A stretch of 53,873 bases of DNA from an uncultured Faecalibacterium sp. (lineage in GTDB: Bacteria; Bacillota; Clostridia; Oscillospirales; Ruminococcaceae), in assembly GCA_944386015.1 (NCBI GenBank), contig CALWZK010000009.1, positions 1-53,873 on the forward strand, written 5' to 3'. The translations under genes and the position numbers were made by a program. This document shows, one piece after another, positions 33,731 to 42,201 of this stretch (position 1 is its first letter; each line of letters opens with the position of its first letter). The notes below the pieces were generated by a model. The model did not search any database. It was not told the DNA's origin and saw only the letters and a list, made by a program, of their open reading frames with translations.

Positions 33731-36043
33731 ATGAATCTAAAGCGATTGGGCAAGCGGGGGGCAGTGCTGACCACTGCCCTCCTGCTGGCGGCATCCACCG
33801 CCTTCAGCGTCTGGGCGGCCCCCTTTGCCGCCCGCTACACCTACAGCAGCGCAGGCTATCTGTTTGAGAAGTTCTCCCACCCCGACTCTGCCACCCAGCA
33901 GCCCGACGGCCTGGTGGATTACATCGGGGACGGCGCGGTGGCCGCCTATGACCAGGGCCAGGGCGCCCGGGGCCAGAGCTATTCCTGGGCTGCCATCGCC
34001 TATGGGGACGCCCTCTATGTCTCCACCAACTACGCCTCCCTGCCCCAGACTTTGAACATGATGGACACCATCCTGGGGGAAACCTTTGACAAGGACGTGA
34101 TGGCCGCCGAGCTGAAAGCCCTGTACAACGGCTCCTTCTTCTATGGGGAGGAGGACGGCGCCAACACCGGCGGCGTCCTGGTCAAGTTTGATGTGAACAC
34201 CGGGGAGATGAAGGTGCTGATGTCCCGGGCCACCACCGGCCAGGCCTGCGCCCTGCGCAACGCTGTGGAGTACAACGGCAAACTGTATTTCTGCGGCGCC
34301 GTGGCCGAGGGCACCCAGCTGGGCTACCCCAGCATCTGGCAGGTGGACCCCGCCACCGATGAGTGCCGCCAGGTCTACACCGGCTTTGCCAGCGCCCAGG
34401 AATACTACACCGCCTACCAGAAGAGTATCTGCGTCAGCATCCGGGGCATCACCGAGTTCAACGGCTATCTGATCATCAGCTGCGTGGGAGCCAACGGCCC
34501 CTACATCCTGGCCTCCAACCACCCCTGGGACGGCCAGGACGCCTTTGTGAAGATCGCCTCGGATGAGGAGAACGCCCCCGAAAAAGACCTCTTCGGCTAC
34601 ACCGCCTACCACTATTCCGACAGCATCTACGGCGGGTCCATCTGGGAGATGGTCTCCTACAACGGCAGTTTGTATGTGGCCCTGTGCACCGGCACCCCCG
34701 ACAACCAGCCCGACCCCTACACCATGCAGTCCTTCGCCCTGATCCGCGGCGACTACGACCCCTCCAAGGGCACGGTGGACAACCCCGACAGCTGGACCTG
34801 GACCCCGGTGGTGGGCGACAAGGCCGACGGCGCCAAATACACCTTCGGCATCGACCCCGAGCGTACCCGCTCGGGCGCCTGCAACCTGGTGGTCTACGAC
34901 GGCTACCTCTACATCGGCGAATACAACGACGAGGAAATCGCCCTCCAGTCCATCATCTTTGACCTGGACTTCACCTTCCTGGCCCGGAACCTGACCCAGT
35001 CGGCCAACCTCTACCGGATGGACGCCGACGAGAACATGGAGCTGGTGGTGGGCGACGCCACCGACATGTTCCCCGAAGGCAGCCTGTCGGGCTACGGCTC
35101 GGGCTTTGGGGACCACGAAAACCAGTATATCTGGCAGTCCACCGTCTGGCACGACAAGCTGTACCTGGGCACCTTTGACACCTCCAGCCTGCTGGAGCCC
35201 CTGGGCCAGTTTGTCAACGGGAACCTGCTGCGGATGAGCAAAGAGGAATGGACCAGCCAGCTGGGCTACATCCGCACCGCCATCCAGGTGGCCACCAGCA
35301 AGCTGGCGGATGACCTGCTGGGCACCAACAGCCCTGCCGCCGACCCGGCAGCCCTGCCCACCGAGACCGAGGCCCGGGCCCTGGTGCAGCAGGCCATGGC
35401 CGACGCCAACAACTGCTGGTCGGCCCAGCAGGCCGCCGCCCAGGAAAACGGCGAGCCCGCCGAGACCCAGACCATCGCCCTCACCGAAGACCAGGTGGAC
35501 AGCCTGGTCCAGGCGGTCACCAGCGGCCAGCTGGTGCCGGGCAGCCTCAGCGAAGCCGAGGCCAACGGGCTGCTGGGCATCAGCCAGGAGCTGGACCAGT
35601 GCACCGCCCTCTTTGACCAGCACGCCCCCGAGGCCCTGCTGGAGATGTACCAGGATCTGAACGACAAGATCGAGGCCACCAACGGCGTCTTGAAGATGGC
35701 CTACCGCAAGCTGGTGAACAACAACCTGCTGCAGAACATCCAGTCCTACCTGGTCTGCGTCAAGTACCTCACCACCGCCAAGCGGGGCTTCGGCATGTAC
35801 GTCAGCGACGACGGCGTCCACTTTGACCAGATCACCGACAACGGCTTCGGCGATCCCTACAACCACGGCCTGCGGGTCTTCGCCTCCACCGATGACTACC
35901 TGTTCATCGGCACCGCCAACCCCTTCATGGGCACCCAGATCTGGCGCACCACCCAGCCCTCTGCAGTCCTGAGCGCCGGGACGGAACAGCCCGGCTCCTC
36001 GAACCCCATTTCTGCCTTCCTGGGGAGCCTGCTGGGCCGCTGA
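33731..36043 (+). CDS. Large secreted protein of unknown function, beta-propeller-like
   Basis: The 770-residue protein has a Sec signal peptide (residues 1 to about 29, cleavage after VWA). It is rich in blades of the form NGKLYFCG, NGSLYVAL, DGYLYIGEY, HDKLYLGTF and DDYLFIGTANPFMGTQIWR, spaced roughly 60-110 residues apart, which suggests a beta-propeller. Residues about 515-660 form an alanine/glutamine-rich helical insert. No transmembrane anchor, LPXTG or catalytic motif is visible, so it is probably released or held by interactions. It faces the c-di-GMP operon across a 328-bp gap. I do not recognise the family; function is unknown. Confidence 0.7.
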   Translation: MNLKRLGKRGAVLTTALLLAASTAFSVWAAPFAARYTYSSAGYLFEKFSHPDSATQQPDGLVDYIGDGAVAAYDQGQGARGQSYSWAAIAYGDALYVSTNYASLPQTLNMMDTILGETFDKDVMAAELKALYNGSFFYGEEDGANTGGVLVKFDVNTGEMKVLMSRATTGQACALRNAVEYNGKLYFCGAVAEGTQLGYPSIWQVDPATDECRQVYTGFASAQEYYTAYQKSICVSIRGITEFNGYLIISCVGANGPYILASNHPWDGQDAFVKIASDEENAPEKDLFGYTAYHYSDSIYGGSIWEMVSYNGSLYVALCTGTPDNQPDPYTMQSFALIRGDYDPSKGTVDNPDSWTWTPVVGDKADGAKYTFGIDPERTRSGACNLVVYDGYLYIGEYNDEEIALQSIIFDLDFTFLARNLTQSANLYRMDADENMELVVGDATDMFPEGSLSGYGSGFGDHENQYIWQSTVWHDKLYLGTFDTSSLLEPLGQFVNGNLLRMSKEEWTSQLGYIRTAIQVATSKLADDLLGTNSPAADPAALPTETEARALVQQAMADANNCWSAQQAAAQENGEPAETQTIALTEDQVDSLVQAVTSGQLVPGSLSEAEANGLLGISQELDQCTALFDQHAPEALLEMYQDLNDKIEATNGVLKMAYRKLVNNNLLQNIQSYLVCVKYLTTAKRGFGMYVSDDGVHFDQITDNGFGDPYNHGLRVFASTDDYLFIGTANPFMGTQIWRTTQPSAVLSAGTEQPGSSNPISAFLGSLLGR

Positions 36044-36131
36044 TGGTTCTGTTTTAAATATCCCGCTTCTTTCCCCGCCGGCACCCCCGGCGGGGATTTT
36101 TGCGTCTTTTCCCCTTTGTGACTGCCTCACC

Positions 36132-36160
36132 TTGACAAAGGCCGGCGGTTCTGGTATCAT
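36132..36160 (+). promoter_or_regulatory. dps promoter
   Basis: TTGACA (36132-36137) and TATCAT (36155-36160) have a 17-base spacer. Transcription should start near 36167, just before the palindrome at 36171-36192. Confidence 0.8.
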
Positions 36161-36170
36161 AAGGCCACAA

Positions 36171-36192
36171 GGTTAGTTATATATAACTAACC
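36171..36192. promoter_or_regulatory. Perfect 22-bp palindromic operator before dps
   Basis: GGTTAGTTATA is followed directly by its exact reverse complement, with no spacer. It lies just past the predicted start of transcription, where a bound repressor would block the polymerase. It does not match the PerR or Fur consensus closely; its AT-rich symmetric form is more like MarR-type operators. Confidence 0.75.
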
Positions 36193-36220
36193 ACAAGAAC
36201 CATTTGAAAGGAGCATCCTT

Positions 36221-36661
36221 ATGAAGAAAGAACTGGCAACCGCTCTCAACACCTATCTCGCCGATCTGGGCGTTCTGTATATCAAGCTGCACAACCTCCA
36301 CTGGAATGTGGTGGGCCGTGACTTCAAGCAGGTCCACGAGTACCTGGAGACCCTCTACGACGGGGTGTCCGGCGTGCTGGACGAAGTGGCCGAGCTGCTG
36401 AAGATGCAGGGCGAACAGCCCCTGGCCTCCCTGAAGGACTATCTGGCTGCGGCCTCGGTCCAGGAGCTCCCTTCGGCTGAGCTGCACTCCCGGGAGGTGC
36501 TGGCCATTGTCCATGGCGACATGACCAACCTGCGGGATCAGGCCCAGAAGATCCGCGTCGCCGCAGATGCGGAGGACGGCTATGCCGTGGTGTCCATGAT
36601 GGAGAGCCACCTGGCCCAGTACAACAAGACCCTGTGGTTTGTAGAGGCCATGCAGAAGTAA
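36221..36661 (+). CDS. dps: Dps family ferritin-like protein
   Basis: The 146-residue protein forms twelve-subunit shells that oxidise and store iron and protect DNA. The ferroxidase residues lie in LHNLHWNVVGRDF near residue 24 and in HEYLETLYDGVSGVLDEVAE near 45-64, as usual at the two-subunit interface. The N-terminus is short, so DNA binding through a lysine tail is unlikely. GAAAGGAG lies eight bases before the ATG. The consensus promoter and perfect palindrome upstream point to strong, repressor-controlled expression. Confidence 0.92.
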   Translation: MKKELATALNTYLADLGVLYIKLHNLHWNVVGRDFKQVHEYLETLYDGVSGVLDEVAELLKMQGEQPLASLKDYLAAASVQELPSAELHSREVLAIVHGDMTNLRDQAQKIRVAADAEDGYAVVSMMESHLAQYNKTLWFVEAMQK

Positions 36662-36697
36662 GATTTTCCCCGGCATCCTTTCCCTTTTCCTCCTGAC

Positions 36698-36738
36698 AAA
36701 AAAAGCCGCGCACTCCCCGCCGGGGGTGCGCGGTTTTT
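36698..36738. terminator. Bidirectional terminator of dps and the MATE gene
   Basis: GCCGCGCAC pairs with GTGCGCGG(T), with A7 and T5 runs outside. Confidence 0.88.
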
Positions 36739-36746
36739 GTATGGGT

Positions 36747-38120
36747 TTACTCGAATTCCACCCCGTCCTGGGCGGGCAGGCGGCGGTAGAGGGTCAGCCA
36801 CATGGTGACAAAGCAGGCCAGCCCGCCGATGGCGTTGGAGATGGGCTCGGCCCAGAAGACGCCGGCGGTGCCCATCCCCCACTGGGGCAGCAGGATGGTC
36901 AGGGGGGCCACGATCACCGCCTTGCGCAGCAGAGAGAAGAAGATGGCCCGCTTGGGGCACCGCAGGGAGGTAAAGCAGGACTGGCCCACAAACTGGAAGG
37001 CCATGAAGAAGAAGCCGAAGAAATACTGTTTCAGGGCCACCTGGCCGGCCTCCAGCATGGCGGGGTCGCTGGTGAAGATGGATACCAGCAGATGGGGCAT
37101 GGCGATGACCAGCGCCCAGGCCAGGACGGTATAGCCTGCGCCCAGCAGGGCGGTGAACCGGATGCCCTCCCGCACCCGGCTGTAGCGCTGGGCGCCGAAG
37201 TTGTAGCTCAGCACAGGCTGGGCGCCGCTGGTGATGCCGTTGACCGGCAGGGACAAAATCTCCCGCACCGAGTTCAGGATGGTCATGACGCCGACGTACA
37301 AATCGCCGCCCCAGACCCGCAGGGTGGCGTTGCACACCACCTGTACCAGGCAGTTGGTGGCGGCCATGATGAAGCCGGACATTCCCAGCCCCAGGATATC
37401 CCGCACCAGGGGCAGCTGGAGCCGCAGGTTTTCTTTGCGGATGCGGCAGATGCTCTGGCGCCCTGCAAAGAACAGCAGCACCCAGATCATGGAGGCCAGC
37501 TGGCTGATGACGGTGGCGATGGCGGCCCCCTGGACCCCCATCCCGAAACCGAAGATGAACACCGGGTCCAGCACCAGGTTCAGAGCCGCCCCCAGCAGGG
37601 TGGTGCCCATCCCCACCCGGGGGTGGCCCTGGGCGCTGATGAATCCGTTGAGGCCGGTGGCCAGCATGGTGCAGGGGGTGCCCAGCAGGTAGATTTTCAG
37701 GTAGGCGTCGGCGTAGCCGTAGGAGGCGTCGCTGGCGCCGAAGAGATACAGCACCGGCCGCCGGAACAGATAGCACACCCCCATCAGCACCAGGGCGCTG
37801 ACAAAGAGCAATGTCACCACCTGGCCCAGAATCCGCTCGGCCCGCTTGTCATCCTGGGCCCCCCGGGCGATGGCGAACAGGGGCGTGCCGCCGTTGCCGT
37901 AGAGATAGGTAAAGGCCGAGATCAGGGTGGTCAGGGGGAAGGCCAGCCCGATGCCGGTGAGGGCCATGGCCCCCACGTCGGGCAGGTGGCCGATGTAGAT
38001 CCGGTCCACCACATTGTACAGCAGCTGGACCAGCTGGGCCACCGTCAGGGGCACCGCCTGGGCCACAATGCCGCGCCAGACCTTTCCTTTTGTAAAATCA
38101 CTGGTGTTTTTTGTTTCCAT
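36747..38120 (-). CDS. MATE family efflux transporter
   Basis: The 457-residue protein has twelve predicted membrane segments in two halves, the NorM/DinF-type arrangement, with PLTVAQLVQLLYNVVDRIYIGH in TM1 and a matching second half from about residue 235. It should export cationic drugs or metabolites using sodium or proton gradients; substrate unknown. The ATG at 38120 (METKNTSDF) is chosen because AAAGGA lies about ten bases upstream and the residues before it read through non-coding DNA. It shares a terminator with dps. Confidence 0.9.
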   Translation of the reverse strand: METKNTSDFTKGKVWRGIVAQAVPLTVAQLVQLLYNVVDRIYIGHLPDVGAMALTGIGLAFPLTTLISAFTYLYGNGGTPLFAIARGAQDDKRAERILGQVVTLLFVSALVLMGVCYLFRRPVLYLFGASDASYGYADAYLKIYLLGTPCTMLATGLNGFISAQGHPRVGMGTTLLGAALNLVLDPVFIFGFGMGVQGAAIATVISQLASMIWVLLFFAGRQSICRIRKENLRLQLPLVRDILGLGMSGFIMAATNCLVQVVCNATLRVWGGDLYVGVMTILNSVREILSLPVNGITSGAQPVLSYNFGAQRYSRVREGIRFTALLGAGYTVLAWALVIAMPHLLVSIFTSDPAMLEAGQVALKQYFFGFFFMAFQFVGQSCFTSLRCPKRAIFFSLLRKAVIVAPLTILLPQWGMGTAGVFWAEPISNAIGGLACFVTMWLTLYRRLPAQDGVEFE

Positions 38121-38243
38121 CCTCTTTGGGTTCCTTTCCTTCCGCAATGTTACTCTTATTGTAGCACGGGACGGGGTTGGGTGCAAATGGGGCCGCCCCG
38201 CCGGCATCTTGACGGCCCACAGAACCCTCCCGCCCCATAAACC

Positions 38244-38282
38244 AAAAAGAGGCAGGCGCCCGCCGGGGCGTCTGCCTCTTTT
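38244..38282. terminator. Terminator of the Tat-signal protein gene
   Basis: AGAGGCAG(G)CGCC pairs with GGCG(T)CTGCCTCT with A and T runs on either side. Confidence 0.85.
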
Positions 38283-38294
38283 GCTGTTTGGTTG

Positions 38295-38930
38295 TTACAG
38301 GTAGGCCATCTGCAGGTCGTCGGGGCCGCAGGCCTCCCCAAAGTGTACCGTGAAGGTGTGGGTGGAACTGTGGACGCCGGCGTTGGGGCCGGCCTGTTCC
38401 GGCGGGGTGAAGGTGAGGGTCAGGGTGCCTGCCCCGCTGCTCATGGTGCCGGTGGCGCTGATGTCGAGGGTCTGCCCCGGGTTGACCCCGTAGTAGACGC
38501 TGGACTCGCCGCCGTCCCCGGTGCTCTGCTCGGACTGGGCCATCTTCTCGCTGTGGGTGATCTTGGCCTGGAAGGCCTGGTCCCCAAAGGACCCGCCGAT
38601 GGTCTCAGAGCCGTCCTCATACTGTCCGAAGGCGTTGCTGTGGGCATGGTAGATCCACACCGGGCTCCCGGTGAGGTTGGTGACGGTGAACCCCAGCAGC
38701 ACCAGGCAGGAAGGCTCGGCCTGCCGGTAGACCGACCGGGACACGGTGTTCAGGGTCACCCGGAGATAGCCGTCCTCGGTGGTGGACTGGGTGATCTCCA
38801 CCCCGCCCTTCCCGCCGTTGTGCTGGTCCAGCCCTTCCTGGGCCGAGGCAGCCAGCGGGAACGCCAGGCTCAAAGCGGCGGCCCCCGCCGCAGCGCTGCA
38901 CTTCAAAAAAGATCTGCGGGAAATCATCAT
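38295..38930 (-). CDS. Exported protein with twin-arginine signal, DUF5067-like
   Basis: The 211-residue protein starts MMISRRSFLKCSAAAGAAAL, which contains the Tat motif S-R-R-x-F-L-K, followed by a hydrophobic stretch and cleavage after ASA near residue 29. The mature part (about 30-211) has alternating beta-strand segments (CLVLLGFTVTNLTGSPVWI; GTLTLTFTPPE) resembling the immunoglobulin-like DUF5067/DUF4352 domains of clostridial surface proteins. No anchor is visible. GAGGAGGGAG precedes the tandem ATGs. Tat export is uncommon in this bacterial group, so folded or cofactor-bearing export should be considered; a Sec-compatible signal is the alternative. Confidence 0.7.
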   Translation of the reverse strand: MMISRRSFLKCSAAAGAAALSLAFPLAASAQEGLDQHNGGKGGVEITQSTTEDGYLRVTLNTVSRSVYRQAEPSCLVLLGFTVTNLTGSPVWIYHAHSNAFGQYEDGSETIGGSFGDQAFQAKITHSEKMAQSEQSTGDGGESSVYYGVNPGQTLDISATGTMSSGAGTLTLTFTPPEQAGPNAGVHSSTHTFTVHFGEACGPDDLQMAYL

Positions 38931-39127
38931 GGTATACTCCCTCCTCGCTGCCCGATGACGGGCCGGTCTGTTCCCATCTGAAAGAAAAGCAGATCGTCAC
39001 CCTCAGTATAGCACACCCCGCCCCCCTTTGGCAGGAATTCAGGACCCCATTTCACACAAATCCTTAAATTCATTGAACCATACAATTTTGCGGGGTCTGA
39101 TTTGTGTAGTTTGCTAAGACGCAAATC

Positions 39128-39172
39128 AAAAAGCGGGCGGCCCGGCGCCGTCCGCTTTGGCTTTCCAGCGGC
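39128..39172 (-). terminator. Terminator of the DUF2089 operon
   Basis: On the minus strand AAGCGG(A)CGGC pairs with GCCG(C)CCGCTT, followed by TTTTTGATTTG. Confidence 0.75.
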
Positions 39173-39192
39173 GCTTTCTTCCGCTGTGCCGA

Positions 39193-39465
39193 TCAGATGT
39201 CTTTCGCCTTCATCCGGTCCAGCTGGGCCTTCTGATACCGGGCCGACCGGGCATAACCGATGGCCCATGCGGCAGCCAGGGCTGCCACACATCCCACTGC
39301 CGGGACCAGATAGCGGGCGGTGTGTTCCATCACACTGCCCGCCGCCAGCACCGCCGCAATGGCAGCCGGCAGCAGCGCTCCCAACAGTTTCTTTTTCCGC
39401 AGGCCAAAAGCATACTCCCCTGCCAGCACAGCCACTGTCAGCACCCAAACCAGTATTTCCTGCAT
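39193..39465 (-). CDS. Small membrane protein, third gene of the DUF2089 operon
   Basis: The 90-residue protein has three hydrophobic helices and a charged tail ending RMKAKDI. The tail is like that of the preceding gene product (QMKSRDL), so the two may be distant paralogues. No family name is clear. It starts 20 bases after the preceding gene. Confidence 0.7.
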   Translation of the reverse strand: MQEILVWVLTVAVLAGEYAFGLRKKKLLGALLPAAIAAVLAAGSVMEHTARYLVPAVGCVAALAAAWAIGYARSARYQKAQLDRMKAKDI

Positions 39466-39485
39466 CTCAACGCACCCCCTGTGCC

Positions 39486-39761
39486 TCACAAATCCCGGGA
39501 TTTCATCTGTTCCATTTCCTTCTTTTTGGCGGCCTGGTGACCATCCAGCCACAGCAGCAGCAGAATCGCCGAGGGGAACACCACATGCTTCCAGTCCTCT
39601 CCCAGGTTCAGCTGGCCGGCTACCAGCAGGAACACCACCAAACCCATCCACAGCCCAGGCACAATGGCCCCCAGATACCAGTACTTGGGCTTTCTGCGGG
39701 AAGCCCAGATGTGGAACACCGTGACTGCCGCTGCAATCACCCAAACCAGAACAGGGTTCAT
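39486..39761 (-). CDS. Small membrane protein, second gene of the DUF2089 operon
   Basis: The 91-residue protein has three hydrophobic helices and a lysine/glutamate-rich end (KKKEMEQMKSRDL). Its start overlaps the stop of the DUF2089 gene by four bases, so expression is coupled. Small membrane partners are common downstream of DUF2089 genes; function is unknown. Confidence 0.75.
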   Translation of the reverse strand: MNPVLVWVIAAAVTVFHIWASRRKPKYWYLGAIVPGLWMGLVVFLLVAGQLNLGEDWKHVVFPSAILLLLWLDGHQAAKKKEMEQMKSRDL

Positions 39762-40057
39762 GTTGCATCCTCCTTTTCAGCGCGGTATTTGTCGATGATC
39801 AGCCGGGCCGTCTCCAGGTCCAGCCGGGAATCCACCGCCAGCTCCTTGATGAAGGCGGTAAAGGGCTCCTCCGCCCGGTCATGGAGCTGAATTTTCTGGA
39901 TCAGTTTATCCAGCCGCAGCCGTACTGTAGGGTAAGAGACCTGGTACAGCTTGGCAATCTCTTTCAGCGACCCCGACTTCAGCACAAAGTTTTTCAAAAA
40001 GGTCACGTCCTCCGGCTCCAGTGCCAAAAGCCAGGGTGGGATTTTGTCGATGTCCAT
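39758..40057 (-). CDS. DUF2089 family helix-turn-helix protein
   Basis: The 99-residue protein matches DUF2089: PPWLLALEPEDVTFLKNFVL, then a helix-turn-helix (SLKEIAKLYQVSYPTVRLRLDKLI, residues about 29-53), then a helical end. It probably binds DNA and regulates its own operon through the 15-bp palindrome overlapping its -10 element. The two small membrane proteins downstream are likely its effectors or its signal source. It is coupled to the next gene by a four-base overlap. Confidence 0.87.
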   Translation of the reverse strand: MDIDKIPPWLLALEPEDVTFLKNFVLKSGSLKEIAKLYQVSYPTVRLRLDKLIQKIQLHDRAEEPFTAFIKELAVDSRLDLETARLIIDKYRAEKEDAT

Positions 40058-40085
40058 CTCGGTTTTCCTTTCGGTTTGTGTTTAA

Positions 40086-40100
40086 CTATATTCAATATAG
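40086..40100. promoter_or_regulatory. 15-bp palindromic operator of the DUF2089 operon
   Basis: CTATATT and AATATAG are exact inverted copies around one C. The right arm overlaps the predicted -10 element, so a bound regulator would block the promoter. Confidence 0.65.
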
Positions 40101-40121
40101 CATAAACAAAACGAAAGTCAA
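40094..40121 (-). promoter_or_regulatory. Promoter of the DUF2089 operon
   Basis: On the minus strand TTGACT (40116-40121) and TATATT (40094-40099) are 16 bases apart, 37 bases before the start codon, with an upstream TATG extension. Confidence 0.65.
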
Positions 40122-40162
40122 GATGAAAATCAAACTTTTTTCCTGGGGTTCCCGCCCTTGCA

Positions 40163-40191
40163 TTGACGCCGTGGGCCCGCCATGTTATACT
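40163..40191 (+). promoter_or_regulatory. Promoter of the prolyl-tRNA editing gene
   Basis: TTGACG (40163-40168) and TATACT (40186-40191) are separated by 17 bases, giving a leader of about 85 bases. Confidence 0.65.
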
Positions 40192-40283
40192 GCTTTCAAA
40201 AGCAAAGGATTTCGCACAAAAAGGCGGGGCCGCTTTTCCAAAGGAAAGCCGGTCCGCCCGTCCACCGACAGGGGGAAAAGCAG

Positions 40284-40775
40284 ATGAACAAAAACGAGGT
40301 CTACCGTTTTCTGGACCAGAAACAGGTCTGGCATCAGATCACCGAACACGCCGCAGTGTACAACATGGAGCAGCTGGAACAGGTCTGCCTGCCCTACCCC
40401 GGCTGCGACGCCAAAAATCTCTTTGTCCGGGACGACAAGCGGCGGAACTATTACCTGATCACCGTCAAGGGGGACAAGCGGGTCAACCTGAAGGACTTCC
40501 GGCGCAAGCAGGGCACCAAGCCTCTGACCTTTGCCTCCCCCGAGGAGCTGGACACCCTGCTGGGGCTGATCCCGGGGGCGGTGACCCCTCTGGGCCTGCT
40601 GGACGACACCGAATGCCGGGTGGCCTTTTTCATCGACCGGGACTTCTGGCAGGAGCCCGGCCTCATCGGGGTCCACCCCAACGACAACACCGCCACCGTC
40701 TGGCTGAAAGCCGACGACCTGGTGGCCCTGCTGCGGGAGCACGGCAACCCCGTCCAGGTGGTGGACCTGGACTGA
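40284..40775 (+). CDS. Prolyl-tRNA editing (YbaK/ProX-type) deacylase
   Basis: The 163-residue protein belongs to the YbaK/PrdX group that removes wrongly attached amino acids, usually alanine, from tRNA-Pro in trans. It has NLFVRDDKRRNYYL near residue 45, the key lysine in VKGDKRVNL near 60, the GLIPGAVTPLGLL segment near 95 and HPNDNTATVWL near 135. The ATG at 40284 has GGGGGAAAAG just upstream. The Memo-AMMECR1 gene begins 37 bases downstream, so the two may share a transcript. Confidence 0.9.
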   Translation: MNKNEVYRFLDQKQVWHQITEHAAVYNMEQLEQVCLPYPGCDAKNLFVRDDKRRNYYLITVKGDKRVNLKDFRRKQGTKPLTFASPEELDTLLGLIPGAVTPLGLLDDTECRVAFFIDRDFWQEPGLIGVHPNDNTATVWLKADDLVALLREHGNPVQVVDLD

Positions 40776-40812
40776 ACGTTCCTCAAACAACCCTTGAAAG
40801 GAGTGAGCTTGT

Positions 40813-42201
40813 ATGCCTATGCTGGGCGCAATATTGACCCCTCACCCGCCGGTGCTGCTGCCCGAGGTGGGCCGGGGCCGGGAGCGGGAAATTGCCGCCA
40901 CCGGCCGCGCCATGGAACAGGCCGCCCGGGAGGTGGCCCGGTGGAACCCGGATGTGCTGATTGTGTCCTCTCCCCACACCATCCTGTATGGGGACTACTT
41001 CCATATTGCCCCGGGCGCGGGGGCCAGCGGGTCGATGGCCGCCTTCGGGGCGCCCCAGGTCCGGATGGACGTGACCTATGACGCCGCCCTGCGGGACGAA
41101 GTGATCCGCCGGGCCGGGGCGGCGGGGCTGGAAGCCGGCACCCTGGGCCAGCGGGACCCCGCCCTGGACCACGGGGTGCTGATCCCCCTGTACTATCTGC
41201 GGAAGTCTGGGGTCACCTGTCCCATCCTGCGGATGGGGCTCTCCGGCTTTTCGGCCCTGGATCACTACCGGCTGGGCCAGTGCGTGGCAGAGGCGGCGGA
41301 GGCCCTGGGACGGCGGGCGGTGTTTGTGGCCAGCGGCGATCTGTCCCACAAGCTGAAAGCCGACGGCCCCTACGGCTTCGCCCCCGAGGGCCCTGTCTTT
41401 GATGAGGCCGTCACCAAAGCCATGGCCGCGGGGGATTTCCTCTCCTTTTTGACCATGGACGCCGGCCTGTGCAGCCGGGCCGCCGAGTGCGGGCTCCGGT
41501 CCTTCCAGATGATGGCCGGGGCCCTGGACGGCCTGGCGGTGTCCCCCCGGCTTTTGAGCCATGAGGGCACCTTTGGGGTGGGGTATGCGGTGGCCCTGTT
41601 CCCGGTCACCGGCCGGGATGCAGGCCGCTGCTTTGCCCCTGCCTGTGAGGCCGCCCTGAAAGCCAAACTGGCCCGGCGCCGGGCCAGCGAGGACCCCTGG
41701 GTGCGGCTGGCCCGCCTGTCCCTTGAAACCTGCGTCCGCACCGGCCGCCCCCTGGATACCCTGCCGGACGGCCTGCCGGCCCAGCTGACGGGGCAGGCGG
41801 CGGGGGCCTTTGTGTCCCTCCACCAGAACGGCCAGCTCCGGGGCTGCATCGGCACCACCAGCCCCACCCAGCCCAGCGTGGCCTGGGAGATTGTCCGCAA
41901 CGCCGTGTCGGCGGGCACCCGGGACCCCCGGTTCCCCGCCCTGCGGAAAGAGGAGCTGGACACCCTGGAATACAGTGTGGACGTGCTGGGCCAGCCCCAG
42001 CCGGTGGATTCCCCTGCACAGCTGGACCCCAGACGCTATGGGGTCATTGTGACCTATGGCCGCAAACGGGGCCTGCTGCTGCCCGACCTGGAAGGGGTGG
42101 ACACGGTGGAACAGCAGGTGGACATCGCCCGCCAGAAGGGAGGCATCCGCCCCGAGGACCCCTACACCCTCCAGCGGTTTGAGGTGGTGCGGCATCTATG
42201 A
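40813..42201 (+). CDS. AmmeMemoRadiSam system fusion: Memo domain plus AMMECR1 domain
   Basis: The 462-residue protein fuses two conserved families. Residues 1 to about 267 form a Memo-type dioxygenase-like domain (ILTPHPPVLLPEVG at the start, VSSPHTILYGDYF near 50, DHGVLIPLYYL near 118, VASGDLSHKL near 177; these histidines and aspartates are the likely metal ligands). Residues about 280-462 form an AMMECR1 domain with GAFVSLHQNGQLRGCIGT near 336. The radical SAM partner overlaps by four bases. The three-part set is widespread in anaerobes; its chemistry is not settled to my knowledge. The start has GGAG upstream at the usual distance. Confidence 0.9.
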   Translation: MPMLGAILTPHPPVLLPEVGRGREREIAATGRAMEQAAREVARWNPDVLIVSSPHTILYGDYFHIAPGAGASGSMAAFGAPQVRMDVTYDAALRDEVIRRAGAAGLEAGTLGQRDPALDHGVLIPLYYLRKSGVTCPILRMGLSGFSALDHYRLGQCVAEAAEALGRRAVFVASGDLSHKLKADGPYGFAPEGPVFDEAVTKAMAAGDFLSFLTMDAGLCSRAAECGLRSFQMMAGALDGLAVSPRLLSHEGTFGVGYAVALFPVTGRDAGRCFAPACEAALKAKLARRRASEDPWVRLARLSLETCVRTGRPLDTLPDGLPAQLTGQAAGAFVSLHQNGQLRGCIGTTSPTQPSVAWEIVRNAVSAGTRDPRFPALRKEELDTLEYSVDVLGQPQPVDSPAQLDPRRYGVIVTYGRKRGLLLPDLEGVDTVEQQVDIARQKGGIRPEDPYTLQRFEVVRHL

